A stretch of 64,000 bases of DNA. It comes from Thuidium tamariscinum (lineage: Eukaryota > Streptophyta > Bryopsida > Hypnales > Thuidiaceae). Location of the stretch: NCBI GenBank assembly GCA_947034885.2, contig OX344753.2, positions 25,312,347 to 25,376,346 on the forward strand, written 5' to 3'. A program made the position numbers and the translations under genes. This document shows positions 1 through 12,890 of this stretch, in pieces; within the stretch, counting starts at the first letter, position 1, and each line of letters starts with the position of its first letter. The notes under the pieces are model-generated. The model saw nothing but the letters and a program-made list of their open reading frames with translations, was not told the origin of the DNA and did not search any database.

Positions 1-2240
1 CTCTGTTGAATGCAGATCCATGCCTTGTATGAAGTCCACATATTCAAATTTGTCCACCCGTAATTGCTTTAAGTGACTAATTCCATATCTACAGGACTTA
101 AAATGATTGATTTTGGAAGCTTCAAAGCTGGTAGCAAAGAACGTAGCACTAGAAAGAGGAAACCACGGCTCAGACACACTATGGGATATCAGAAACGTAT
201 ATTGGAAGTCACTGTAATTCACTATGATGAATCAAAGTGGACGTTGTATTTCTAGTGGGAGCGAAAAATGGTTAAGAACTGCAACGCCACTTTCGTTAGA
301 GGGGCAATTCCAAACCCCAAATTGCCTGACTTACATGTACATAACGGTCAAAAATTTTGGACAGGTATGGATTTTCGATTCAGAATAGGTGTTCGGAAAG
401 GTGCGTAAGTATTGGAATACCGCCAATTTAACGAAATTGACGATATTGCAAAACAGCACAAGAGGCATGACCACCCGCATCACGATTGACTCCATCTAAA
501 GATAGTTCACCCGATCGTACTGAGATGATCAGTAGTAAGACCTTTTGGCTACATTGCAGAGGGAGTTGTAGACAAGGTCAAGATCGCTTCTCTAGCTTGA
601 AGTCGAGCTATCCACATGAACCATGGAAATATTTCCGGCCAACTAAACCACTGATGACTCCACCGTAATCCCAAAATTGTCAATATCTCCTTGTCAGATC
701 GAGGGGTAGCAAGATGAAGCGGCAGTGCCATACGGTGAGGAATCATTCAGGGCTTTACCCTACAATCATCTCAAGAACAGCAGCAGTCTGAGTCATTCTG
801 AGATTTATTTTACACACCATGCCTTGATCTACCAAGCTAGAGTAGTTCTTGAAAGCCTACATGAAATGGTCTGCGAGAGCAATACAAAAAAGGGAGAACT
901 ATTTATGGTTACACAGAACTATACCCTGGCTTTGTAACGGCAGCTCAACACCTCTTCACTTGAATGAAGCAGATGATTACGTGAGAAGACCCAGAACTGA
1001 TTAAGAAGCTCAAATTTGAACTCAACGCGCCCATCTCTCGACGATTTATATATTTGCCTGAGCACTACATTTCAGAAAATAGCTTCGTGGGTTTCCAGAC
1101 TTACATGATTTTGCTAACAGAAACCATACCAATAGACTTGGATTATTGATACTCATGATCACAAGCCCAACCATGACGGTCAAGGGAAGAAGTATTTTAG
1201 ACCACGTTTCCAGCAGCATTTGGACTATTACAGGTGGAATTCAAAGTCGATGGTTATGCCGTTTCTTAAACTTTCCACAAAGTTGTCACAAAGCAGCCCT
1301 AAGTGTTCAACGCAGATAAATTGGCTTCGTACAACTAGGTTATTCGGATGAATACCTCGGCCTCAGATTCAAAATTTGACTTCAAATCAAGTAACTGAGG
1401 TCAATATTCCGCAAGCTATCATTCCAATAATCACATTGCATATGTTATCTAACCTAAAAGGAGAGTAAGATTACAACTAGCATAGGCAAATCGTGAAACC
1501 AAAGAGGTGAAAGTCGCCGAGGACGAGTGATTTTACACCCCAAAAAATTCCATCAAACATCGAAAGAAAGGATGTTAAGTTGAACACGTCAAAGGCCCGT
1601 GTCTTTTAACCTACTGGAGTAGTATAGAATAAAACCGATATTTTTCCTGAGAACATAATTGACATGTACGTCTTTACAAGTGCACGTCAAAAAATCCAGT
1701 AAAGGTACTAACTGAATCATCACGGAGTATGAATTCAACAGGCGCTGGAGACGCCGAAACGACAAAGAGAGAAGATTATGTACTTCCGAGATGCAACTGA
1801 TTTGTCAACGGGCCGCAAGAAGGATTCTAGAGCTGACATCAGAATCAGTGGGCCCAACTGAAAGTGACTTAGATTCTTGCTATGCATTGCATTCAAGGTT
1901 TAGGCAATCGTGTAACAGATAAGAAATGAAACCTCGTCAAAGAAAGACGAATTCGTCGATGAATGCACATCCAGCAAGCACAGTAGAAAACGTACTTGCA
2001 AATCTTCTGCAGCACTTAAATAGCATGTGGGATGGGAGATATGTAGCGCTTTAACAATAAATAATTTTCCATGAACGACACAAAAATCTTGCTCTAAATT
2101 TCATATTAAACAGTAAACATAGAGTCCGATCCACATGCTCCAGAAAAAATCTCAGAGGAAAAGTTTCAAAGAGAACTACAAATATGTAACAGAACCTGCA
2201 TCAATTCCTAAGTAACTCATCAAAATACTTGGAGTGATTT
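1..2240. other. Gene-free stretch, no recognised content
   Basis: Base composition is more balanced than in the AT-rich DNA to the right, so this may be old decayed coding or retroelement DNA. Both strands show only short open frames (70 codons or fewer) broken by frequent stops. I could not find an RT, integrase, protease or other domain motif, TIRs or LTR ends. No function is assigned. Confidence 0.5.
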
Positions 2241-2479
2241 TTATTCTACGCTGTTAAGTAGCTTAAAATCGAGCATAAATACAAGAAGCTGGAATAATGA
2301 CAATCTGAAAAACTCAAGAATTATGTAAACAAGGAGTCCACTGGAACGATTGAAATTTCGACTTGAGGCGGGAACTCCGAACTTTAGATCCCGAATTCCT
2401 ACTTCCAAAGGGAGATGACTGGTCGTTGGATGAAGAGATCCGTCCATTAATGAGGTCATCCACGTTCGCAGCATACTTA

Positions 2480-2724
2480 CGGCCAGATTGCACTATTTCA
2501 AAAAAATGTCTTTTTTTCGCCAGATAAAAATAATCTTTTTTTGCCATAAATTTTTCAATTCTCTTTAAAATATGGATGAAGTTGCCAAATTTGGATGAAA
2601 AAGTGTATAAATATGACAGAAAAGTATTTCTAATTCCCAAAGATGGATGAATGTAGAAATATAATGCTTCACCAAATTTGAAGTAATCGCCATCTTGGCA
2701 CTTTCTCAAAAAGTAAGAAAAAAG
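2480..2724 (-). repeat. Dispersed AT-rich repeat, copy 1 (second copy at 49.68 kb)
   Basis: Read on the minus strand, this segment begins near a motif like ACTTTTTGAGAAAGTGCC and runs through AAGATGGCGAT, CTTCAAATTTGGTGAAG, a stretch about CATCCAAATTTGG, and CATCCATATTTTAAAGA. The same words occur in the same order and spacing on the plus strand from about 49680. The open frame of about 130 codons across it is therefore repeat sequence, not a gene. I saw no terminal inverted repeats. Confidence 0.7.
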
Positions 2725-4166
2725 GGTTGCTTACATTTGGAGAGGGCATCTCTAGCCAGCAGCTCCGCGTTTACGTACCAAGTTACGGAGTACCAATACT
2801 TGTTTAAGATAAAGCAACCTTTTATAGGCAGAATGGCTAGTTTGTCTTGTTGACATTTTTGAAAAAAAATTTAAAAAATTTAATTTAAAGACAAGCATGA
2901 GAAACAAAGAGAGCTACTAAAATCTTGTTTTCTAGGAAAAGTACAAATTTGTTATGAATTTTTGAAGTGTATTGCCCAATTGGCCCAAAAAATCTCTCAA
3001 ATACCCCCAAACTACTGAAAGTGTACAATAATGGTCTGATTTTACCACCTAAAGTAATTACAATATTTCCTAATAAAGACACAATATTTTCTAATAGGGC
3101 CATGACATAAACTTTAAGGAATAAAAAAGTTATTTTTTATAATGAGTTTATACTAAATTAGTAGAAGTTCTTAAAGCAATCACTAATAACTCCACCACCA
3201 ATACCAAAAGCATTGATTTTTATAATTAACCAACCTAATGAAGTCCTAATTTCATTTATTAGAGAAATTCTACCATACATTGATGTAAGACTATAATGAA
3301 TGGTATTCTAAGTGTCTATATTAAGTAGTTTGTTTGTCATGGGTGATTTATCTTCGCCTACTTGTGCAACTCACTACAATACATAACTTTGAATTGATAG
3401 CGCAAAAATGAAATTTTTTTAAAAATATTTCTAAATATTTAATTATAAACTAGCTCTAATTGTTGGAAAAAAAGTACACAAATGAAGAGCAAAATTGACA
3501 CATCTTTACTAAATTTTTCATTATCTTGAAAAAAAAATTGAATCATTTCTAAAAAAAAATTAACACCCGTTTTTATAATTGTTTTTTATTTGACCTACCT
3601 TATTGGTACAATATTGTATATAGGAGTCATTATCCCCACAAATAATTTCTTATTTGGAAGGCCAAACAAAATTAAATGGACAATCTAAGCATTGAGTAGA
3701 GCTAAGAACTTCTTGTGGATTGTAGTTACCTCATCATCCGTTAATACAATGACAATGACAATGAGATCATTTTTGGCAAGAAGTAAAAAAAGAAAGAATG
3801 GATAATTGTGATCATGACCCAAGTCCAACTTTAGAATATAATTGTACCAAAATTACATAATTGAATTTCAACTCAAAGATTTATAGTGTTTCATAATATT
3901 CAGTAGCATTGGGTAGCTTTGCCTTCTAGAGGGTGTAGAATATTCGCCCCCCCAATAGTGTTTCATCAATAACTATTGATGTAAGTGGACATGTGGAGGA
4001 TGGAGAGGCTATTGGGTGTGGAATATGCCTCACTCTTCATTGTAGAAAAAAGGCAGAGCTACAATGTGCTACTGAATGTTATATTCTTTCCTTCAACCTC
4101 CTATAAGTAAATGGAATTCATAATCAATAGAATGCATCATATCATCTTAGATAAGTTGCACATCTA

Positions 4167-4530
4167 AGGGAGAAACATCCAAAACCGTCCTTATACCTTA
4201 CAATGGATCCTAGATTCATCCAAAACTATCCCTAAACTATAGTTAATGGGTTTGCCATATGCTTGATTTTAATTCGGTGATGCATATTTAAGACACACAC
4301 CAAAATGTGATTGGCTCACTCTTGATTTCAGCAATGTTCAAATTTGGGGACATCTATTGAAGAGTCTAGTGGTTTAAGGAGCTAACACTTTGGAAAATCA
4401 TAGAAATTACATATAGGATCCGAAAAATCTTTTCTTGTTATTCATGATTTTCACTTGCTGATACTAGAAAAATACTATTTTTAGCAAAAGCTGCCTCCAA
4501 CTATGCCGGAATTCCAATTGTTATTAAGTA
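4167..4530 (+). mobile_element. MITE family A, copy 1 (right end lost)
   Basis: The left end reads TA then AGGGAGAAACATCC, matching the AGGGAGAAACACCC terminus of the other family A copies. The interior shares the family landmarks in order: a GGAGCTAACACTTTGGAAA box, ATTCATGATTTTCACTTGC, GATACTAGAAAAATA and GCCTCCAACTATGCCGGAATTCC. The final ~25 bp that should carry the right TIR cannot be recognised, so this copy is truncated or diverged there. Confidence 0.75.
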
Positions 4531-5492
4531 CTATGGAAATGTTTTGTTTTGTTTTTTCATATGGGAAGGGCTAACTTTTGTTTTGTGAGTGTCCATGTCA
4601 CATGAGCCCTGTCTCATTCAGTCAAATGGCACAGTGAGGACTGGTGAAGTGAGTGGTGCCAACTAAGTTTGAAATGTTTGTCAGTTATTGGAAATGAAAT
4701 CCCATTCATTTCATTTGGTTTCAGGGGGGAATAAAATGTTTGTTAGTTCCTAAATTTCTCAAGAAAGACAAGCAGATCAAACTCAGGAAAGGCTACATCC
4801 AAGGACCAACTAAAAGTGTTCAATAGATGATTATTAGGGACATGGAAGAAACAAAGAATAAAATGCACTTCAGTAATGTATCCAAGAATTTGATCATTTG
4901 GGATTGATTACCTTGGTGATAAGGCTTCCACATCCATCGAAGTTTAAATCTTGAAGGATGCTAAGGATCAAAAGTGTCCAATGTATGACTTCAATATTAA
5001 ATGTATCGTTTGGTCCAAGAAAAAATTAAAGCATTTCAGTGACTACCTTGATCATGAGGTCTCTGTCCTTCAAGGTTTCAACCCATGAAGGATGTAGTGG
5101 TGGTTGTAAAAATCGTGCATTTTGATATCGTGTGACATCATCTACTTTGAACAAGCCAAATATACTCATCATAAGTCAATGTATTCAAGAAGATCTCCCT
5201 TTTCCACCCCTAACATCACGAATAAATAGTTGCACTTTTGTCCTACAAAAGAAGTCTTTATCATTCATGGAACGCAAAATGTCCACCTCCACGCTCAAGG
5301 GTTAGAATAGCCCCACAACAACTCAACAAAGCAACATTGTAAATGGTCTCGTCCATTGATCTTCTCTAGAGCAAGAGCGCTATCCATTGATTTCATTTGC
5401 TAAGTTGCTATGGGGTTGCTCTTAAGGATGTTCACTTTAGGGTCACTTTCAAGTAGTGAAATGGAAGAGAGAATTTAAAGTAACTACACATA

Positions 5493-5873
5493 CAATGGAA
5501 ACACCCAAAATTGTCCAAATAAGAAATTCAGCATAGTTGGAGGCATCTTTTTCTAAAAATGATATTTTTTTAGTATAAGCAAATGAAAATCATGAATATT
5601 CCAAAATAAATAAATTTGGAATCAGTATGTAATTTTTATAAATTTTCAAAGTGTTGGCTCCCTAGACCACTGGAACCGTCCTATAAGTGTACCTAAACTG
5701 AACTCTATTGAAATCAGTTGTTAGTGAATGAAAATTATACATGTGTCTTACAATTGCGTCAGCAAATTAGAATTAAACATTTGTTAGACACTTTAATGAA
5801 TGCTTATGGACAAATTTAGTAGTACTCTAGAGTCCAGGAATAGGTACAGGGATGGAAATGGGTGTTTCTCCCT
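5493..5873 (-). mobile_element. MITE family A, copy 2 (381 bp)
   Basis: Full-length copy in reverse orientation, bounded by TA on both sides (5491-5492 and 5874-5875). The left terminus is CAATGGAAACACCC and the right terminus is the reverse complement of AGGGAGAAACACCC. Interior landmarks match the other copies, including AATTCAGCATAGTTGGAGGCA and CTCCCTAGACCACTGGAA read on the plus strand. It has no coding capacity. Its right boundary overlaps the TTAA at which the next element begins. Confidence 0.85.
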
Positions 5874-5876
5874 TAA

Positions 5877-6846
5877 CCCCTGAACGTCACAGCGGACGTT
5901 TTTCATACCCTCTTGAAATGCTGTAACTTCAAAGTGTTGTAACTTTTGCAAAAAACGTCCAAATTTGATAAAAAATTGTTGGGAAAGTTGCACCTTGTCT
6001 TCTAGTTTTCGTGGTAAAATTTTCAGATCAATCCACAACATAATGAGTTTTTAGCAGCCAATCAAAGTTTGCAGGTTCTATTTGAGTTCACAAACTGCAT
6101 TTTAGGGCTGCAACTTCGGGGGCTTGTATCTCTTTCATCCAAGGTCCAAATTCAATAAAATTTGTTGGGTTTTCTTCCCCTTGAAGTTTAGTTATTGTGG
6201 TAAAAATTTCATGTCAATCCAAGTTGTTTTGAATTTTTGGGAGCAATTCGAAGTTCAAATCCCTACCTTTTCTGGAGAACAATAGACTTCGGCGACTTGT
6301 ATCTTCTTCATACAAAGTCCATTTTCAATAATTTATGTTGGAAAAGTTGCACATAATAGTCTAGTTTGTGTGGCTAAAATTTTATGTTAATCAAAGAAGT
6401 TATGAGTGACTGAGAAGCATTCTAGTAGAAGGAGTTTCAACCATAGATGTGTTTTTTGAAGTTTTTCTTGCTCTTTTCAAGGTATTTCAAAGCCAATTTG
6501 TAACCACAATGAGTCAATTCAATGAAGTTTTTTTTTACCAATGTGTTTGTTTACTAATTTTGAATCATTCTATAGTATAAAGTTTTTTCATTTGAGTAGG
6601 TTTAGAAATCAAATTTCACCTCCAAATGTGTTTTTTTGGAAATTTCAGCATTCATTTTTAGCACTAAAACATTATAATCTTTAAATCTATGCGGTCAAAT
6701 GACTCCAAATTTGATACACATCATCTACAACATGTTTACTAAAAGATTGTATGGTTAAGATCTTAATAACTAAGTGATATTTCGATCTATGACTCTTCAA
6801 ATGGAATGACGCTTTAGAACCTATTTGGACTTCAGTCCTTTAGGGG
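5877..6846. mobile_element. TTAA-flanked element P1 (970 bp), piggyBac-like boundaries
   Basis: The element is bounded by TTAA at 5873-5876 and 6847-6850. The left end is CCCCTGAACG and the right end is the reverse complement of CCCCTAAAGG, so the termini match at 8 of 10 positions. There is no open frame of transposase size inside. TTAA duplication with CCC-starting termini is the rule for piggyBac. Assignment here rests on ends only, because no internal transposase is available. Confidence 0.55.
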
Positions 6847-6850
6847 TTAA

Positions 6851-8780
6851 CTTAATTGTGGCAAGTTTCAAAATAATAAGACTCCTATGTACTCTTCCCT
6901 AAATATTACAGCTTATTACTATCTACCACTACTGTATCTACCATGAACTGCCTGTCACTGCTTGGTGGGTTTCCTCCTCCAGCAGATCTCCACGCAAACA
7001 AACATAAATCACCCACCCGTCACCATAAGTTATGATTGGTTTTATGAAGAAATCAGCTCGAAAGGCAGATGTAAAACATGAAATGCCCAAGTGTCCAGCT
7101 GTGGTTTCTTGAAGAACATTGCTTTAATTAGTTGCAACGTAAAATATCAAAACATGAGTCGGTTGCTGTTTCCTTGAAGAAACCAGTGTGCAAGTAATTT
7201 GGAACTAAGTTAAGTTACAAGCTTAATTTGTGACTCAGGCCAGGCCAAGGCCACCCATGATCCAACTTGCAACTGTCCAATCATGAGGAAATTGTGCATT
7301 TGCGAACAAGGGAAACAATGATCGACCTTGTTTTCAAGGACTTGTCAAATTAAATTCCATACAAAAAATTGCACCTTCATCATATTGTTGTCTGTGCTCC
7401 TTTTCAAGCTAGAGCTACCCTAAAAAAATGTATTTTGCATCGCTCAGTGCTATAATTTCTTATGATGGATGAATATTTTTACTAAGAATATAGGTATCAA
7501 TACTATTCAAAGAAGATGATCATGTAAACATAGTTGGAAAAAATATTTATTTATTGTCATGTTTTATAGCATTTTAAAACCAATTTGTATAGGTGATACT
7601 AAATAAATTGTTTGGTGTAGTTAGAGCATTGCTATTGTTGTCCAACAAAGGTGGCCGGGATGCCATTGACTAGGCCTAGAAGGCAAAATACTCCCCATTG
7701 CCTGTTGTGATGTTTAGTGTAGCTTTTGATACATTGGGCATTCCATATCTTGGCTCCAATTCCTTAACTTGGTGTACATAGTGCAATTCCAGACCATGCT
7801 TAGGTTTGACTATTTTAGCATTGATTGATGGTACAATCTGGCTTCATTATTTCTAAAAATAGAATTGTAAACCATAGCAAGGTTGTCGCTTTTGTTAGTT
7901 GCCATTTAAAATTATTTGTTCAATTTAAAAAACTTTGGTGCCATCATAGATCAACAAGATGATTTAGAGTTTGAAATAATGGTAGGAGAGCTTGGGTCTC
8001 TTTGCATGTGCCATAGTAGGGACATTAGAAGTGGCTGTGCTTATTTTCACAAATGAACTTGGCAACGCCAACCTATTGTGGGGATTTGGCTACCCCATGG
8101 TGCCCATGTTCTTAATTTGATTGGCCACTACACTTATATCAAACAAAGCTCTATAGAAGAATGTAGATGAAGTAAACAATTTCTTATATATTGACTTTAT
8201 GTTGAGGTATAATTAGGAATTAGTCAAATCATACCACAAACTTAGAGGAGAAATGAGGGACAAACTACATACACTAAGATCTCCCAAATCCAAATGCATT
8301 TATGAATTTATTCCATCTCAAGATAAAGTACAATTAAGAATGTTAGTCATAGGGGTGAATTCTAATTTGATGTTTAATATATGAAATTTAGGTTGTAGAA
8401 ATCAATCATGTCTATCTTCCTTTAAAGTGCCCCAAATTTCAGATTATCACATCAATTTTCATGGCCAAAAATCCTCATTTATGTGAAAAGGGATAAATTG
8501 TGAAATTTCAAATTTCTCAATTTACCCTCTTTTTGCAAAAGTGCGCTGGCTACCTGGCCCTATCCTGGCCCTCAATGATATTTACGTGGCCTCATTCACT
8601 GAGAGTTGCAACTGAGTTAAGTTAACTTTTAGAGTAAGTTATGGGTTACCTTAACTTAATCACTGTTCATGAATCAATGGCATCCAAACTCGTGGGGCAT
8701 GGGAGTTTGAAACCTGTAATGTAACTTATACTTATGACAAAGCGGGTATACGCGGAGGGTCGGTTACGTACCTCCACGTC
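6851..8780. other. Intergenic AT-rich DNA
   Basis: About 1.9 kb with no open frame of note and no recognised repeat ends. The last few hundred bases become less AT-rich toward the promoter of the PA-TM-RING gene. Confidence 0.5.
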
Positions 8781-8783
8781 GGC

Positions 8784-8790
8784 TTTATAA
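8784..8790 (+). promoter_or_regulatory. TATA-like box upstream of the PA-TM-RING gene
   Basis: TTTATAA lies in a GC-richer context and is followed from about 8820 by some 200 bp of C/T-rich sequence, typical of a plant transcription start and 5' leader. The start codon is about 1.27 kb further on, so the leader is long or contains an intron I could not place. A short (GT)n run lies at about 9538-9553 within it. Confidence 0.35.
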
Positions 8791-10060
8791 TCCGAGTCAG
8801 CACTAATAACGAATCCAAGGTGGACCCGGGTGGTCTTGTCCTATCCTCTGTCCTCTTCCCCAAGTCTCTGCCCTGGCATCCCTGCGACCCCTGCCTCCTT
8901 GCTCACCAGCCCTTTGCCGCCTACAGTACACTCATCGTTTCTCACCCACAGAATTGTCTCTTCCTCTCCTCCCCCAAATGCCTGCTCTTTCTCTTCAGCT
9001 CTCACGGTCTTATTACGCTTCGCTTCGCATTTAGTTCGCTCAAGTGCGCGATCCTTTTAAGGTATGGCACCCAAGATGCGTGGAAGTGAAAAGAGACATT
9101 CTGTGGTGACGATTATATTTGTGTGGCAACCATTTCGATTCTGCTTGTATTTTATCTCGCGTTCTTGAGGTTGAATTGAAGGTTTTGGTCTACAAGATGA
9201 GTTTCGCTTCGTCCAGATATGCTGCTGATGATGCCGCGTTTGGGCGGCGTGTAAGTAATCGGACATTCTGTGTCGGGATGAGGATTGTTTGCATACTGTT
9301 TGTTTGCCGTGTGCCGTGTGATGGTTCTTGTGTTCTAGAGGTCGATTTTGAGGTTTGAGGTTTGCAAGTGGTATAGGGTGGCCTTTTTTTTTCGAACTTA
9401 TGCCGCAGAGGATGCCACTTTTGGCGGCGTTGAAGTGAACGGAAATTCGGTTCTGGAGCTTATGGTGTGCCCAAACATTTCTGGCTTGTAATGTATCTTG
9501 CGTTCGTGAGTTTGAATAGTGAATGGGTGTTTGGAAAGTGTGTGTGTGTGTGTTTGGTGATTCCAATGTGGAGGCTTGCCATGGCCACTTTCGAACCCTT
9601 GCTTATCTTGCTCTCTTGTAAATTTTTGGATTTTTGGATTTTTTTGGTTTTGCCGAATTGTGCTCAGTTCTGGGTCGACATTCTGGTGATTGGGTTTGCT
9701 TCTTGGTGGTCCTTTCACGGGTCATATATATTCTGATCCGAGAAAATTATATGATTTGAATACCAGGGTTTGAGTATCTTGTTCTGGTGAGATTAAGTTG
9801 GATTCGCAGAGTTTGGGTGGGAGAATGACTGAAACTGTTTTGTCGACGTTGCTTTGCTAACCCTATTCTGTTGTGTAAAACTTCAGCTCCTGGGAAACCG
9901 AGGCACGCCGACATATGGGGCAGCCGTAACTTGTGCACATGATGCTCTGTGCGAATGTTTGCGGATGCGGCGGAATTGACGTGATTCGATATTAGAGAGT
10001 TGAGGGAGCGTCCCCCACTCCCGATGTACATTCTTGAAGAACGAGAGAAAGGAAGCCAAA

Positions 10061-12890
10061 ATGCCAACCCTTTTTGTGGAAACAGGATTTGCCAGCAGGA
10101 TAATGGGTCACCGAGAGGTGCTGATGTCGTTGGCTGGCTTGTGCCTCGTCCTGCTCACTCTCCTCTTGGGGAGGGTCAACTCGGCCGTCATTCTACTCAC
10201 CGGCACTAGTGAATCCTGGTCGTTTCCGGATATGGAAGCCAGTTTTGGTACGTGTTTTCGTTTCTCTCATATGGTACCCTGACCTCATTGCGATAATGTA
10301 AGCGCTGAGAATAGCTGTTAATATGGAAATAGTCAAGTTTTTATGTGTCCTTCGTAGCAAACCAAAGAGAATTTCAACACGTCAAAGAATACATGATTTG
10401 TATACCAGATGCAAAAGTTATTAGGATCCGATATTTTGTTGATTTTGAAGTGTCGTATTTTTGGCAGGTGTCGCAATAAGATGTGATTACCTCAGTTCTA
10501 GTTGTTTTTTTCTAATCAGAATGACTTATACGGTACTCTAACGTGCATTAGCCAGAGCGTCTAAAATATCCTATCTGTATTAATGTTTTACCACAAAGTG
10601 TACCGCCCTTGTATTATCTGTTTTAGACCGTGCAGCCGTGACATTGGTTAGATATTTCTACGGTGAAACACTATCAACTGCTTTCTTGCGATATTCAGAA
10701 TCTCGAGGTCCTGTGAATAATTTTGTATTAACCTGTTTTCGTTAGCCTGGCAGCTCCCCGTGTTCCGGCTGCTGGTATAGTGGGAGTGCTGCATGCATCC
10801 AACCCTTTGGATGCTTGTTCGCCGTTGGTCAACGTTTCAGGCCCAGGGGAAACTTTCATGCCATCTTTCCTTTTGGTTGAACGTGGCATCTGCAATTTTG
10901 AGGTGAAGGTGCGCAATGCCCAGGATGCAGGATTCCAGGCAGTTATCGTCTACAACAACCAGGATGATCATGATTTAGTCACCAGTGAGTCAGCTTTTGG
11001 ACTTTCCCCTTCTTCATCTCAATTGTCAGGCGTTTGGGATGTTATCGGTTGTATTCAGTTTAGCTTTATTTGCTTTAGGTCACAAAGCTAAGAAAGCAAT
11101 GGAATGGACTAATCCCGTGTGCTTAAGTTCAAAATAGAATACTCTCTTTGGAAGCTGCATTAGTAATCTTCAAGAGACATATTTCTATCGTTCAAAACTG
11201 TAGGGTACAATTTCTCCTTTCTATCGGGTTTTTTCGGTTACCTTCGTTGAAACTCTCCGAATGATCATTTCAGCTCCTAAATATATAGAAGCAGACACCT
11301 TTGGCCATTTGATACTTAAACAGTAAGTGCCCGAAGTACCTTACATTTTTTATTGATAGAAGTATGTTTTGAAGTTACTGTAATAGCTTCTAAAGTGAGC
11401 TTGCTTCACTGAACTTTAAGAAAAAGAGGTTAAGAAAATGGAGTGAGAAAAGAGGAATTAGCCTTTGAATTTTACACCAGATTTAATGTTGTTTGCTAGT
11501 TTTGAGTGTTCCTTTGTTGCGACTACAGTGTCAGGAAACCCCTTCAACATCCGCGCATACTCTGTTTTCGTGTCGAAGTTTTCAGGGGAGTTTCTCCTCA
11601 AGTATGCCGGTGACTCGGGTGCAACCTGCTACATAATGCCAGCGTTTGAAAACACGGCTTGGTCAGTGATGGCAGTATCATTCATCTCCCTCCTGGCTGT
11701 CTCTTCTGTCTTGGCCACTTTTTTCTTTGTTCGCCAACACAGACTGCGGCATTTGAGCGCGCGGTTCCTTCCCAGAGAGCCTGCTGGAATGAGTGTGAAA
11801 GAAGTGAATACACTTCCCAGCCTCGTGTTCAAGTGCATAGAAGACGGGAAGGGCACTTCAGAGACTTGTGCCATCTGTTTGGAAGATTATATTCCTGGGG
11901 AAAGATTGAGGTTGCTCCCCTGCCAACATGGTAAGCTCCCCACGCCACCGATGTCACCCAAAAAATTCCTCCTCATGGGATTATCAACTGCTTAAGATGC
12001 AGCTTCGATTGATTGATGTGTAAATATTGAATTATAACTGTGTCTTTCATTGTTTTTTTAATGAATTCAAATATCAGTATTAACCCTTCCACTTATTCAA
12101 GACATACTGAAACACTAAATAATCAGTGGGGAGGGACTTTTTTATAATCACCTCCCTTAGTCTGCCACTCTCTTGTTGGGCTGTTCCCAACACTCCCATT
12201 TTTTCACTTACGGTTGAGGATCCTTTTTTTGTCAATTTATGCATTGTAACCAATACGTCCGAGTGTTCTTGCATTAGATCACTCAGTAGGGCTGAGATCG
12301 CTTTGGGTGTAAGTACCAAACTCTCTTGAGATCAATTTGTTTGTCACTCCATGTATGATGATTTCCTTTCAAAACTGAGTGCTCATAGACATAATTAGAC
12401 TAGTCACGCTTACACGCAATTTGACAGTTGAAGGCCAACCAAGTGTAGAGGAAGATATGAGTTGCTGTCAGTAACAGGGTTAGTCATTAGGAGTCGGGAT
12501 CAAGTCCCTACTAGTTTTAGTATTTTCTTCCTTATAGGCAGTATCAGACCTTGGCAGTATTGCATCACCATGCAGTGCACTAACGTCCGTATATTTTTCC
12601 ATGTTGTAGAGTTTCATCTGGACTGTATAGATCAGTGGTTGACGACCCGGAAACCATTCTGCCCAGTTTGCAAAAGAGATGCACAATCGAAAGCGGAGGA
12701 GCCTGGGGCTACGGAGGTTACGCCATTGTTAGCAGCCGTGGGAAGAGGTTTGGGTGGTGGAGTTCAAGTTGGAACAACGATCGCATCTGCCCATACATTA
12801 CCATTGTCGTCAGCATCTTCGCTGAACGAGACCCCAGATACACGTATCTTCTCGCTCTCTTACCCAGATGTCAGTGAAGATCTCTGTTAA
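10061..12890 (+). CDS. RMR: PA-TM-RING protein, ReMembR-H2 (RMR) vacuolar sorting receptor-like
   Basis: Four exons: 10061-10247, 10754-10984, 11529-11930 and 12610-12890, all phases consistent, giving 366 aa. A hydrophobic signal segment covers about residues 21-38. A start at 10103 (352 aa) is equally possible, since it puts MGHREVL directly before that segment. The protease-associated domain follows, with SFPDMEASFA, GVLHASNPLDAC, ERGICNFEVKV and AQDAGFQAVIVYNN. A transmembrane helix lies at about 185-207. A RING-H2 finger lies at 253-294 with the order C-x2-C, C-x-H-x2-H-x2-C, C-x2-C, split by the last intron. Known RMRs bind storage-protein sorting signals through the luminal PA domain and traffic cargo to protein storage vacuoles. 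The cytosolic RING is expected to act as an E3 ubiquitin ligase. The C-terminus is Ser-rich. The family is certain; the cargo is unknown. Confidence 0.9.

Noticed and set aside
2314..2709. 131-codon minus-strand open frame
   Set aside because: Covers a dispersed AT-rich repeat present again at 49.68 kb, where the frame is not kept.
9057..9566. 169-codon open frame on the minus strand
   Set aside because: Reads through the complement of the C/T-rich leader and GT repeat of the PA-TM-RING gene, giving low-complexity His/Thr text.
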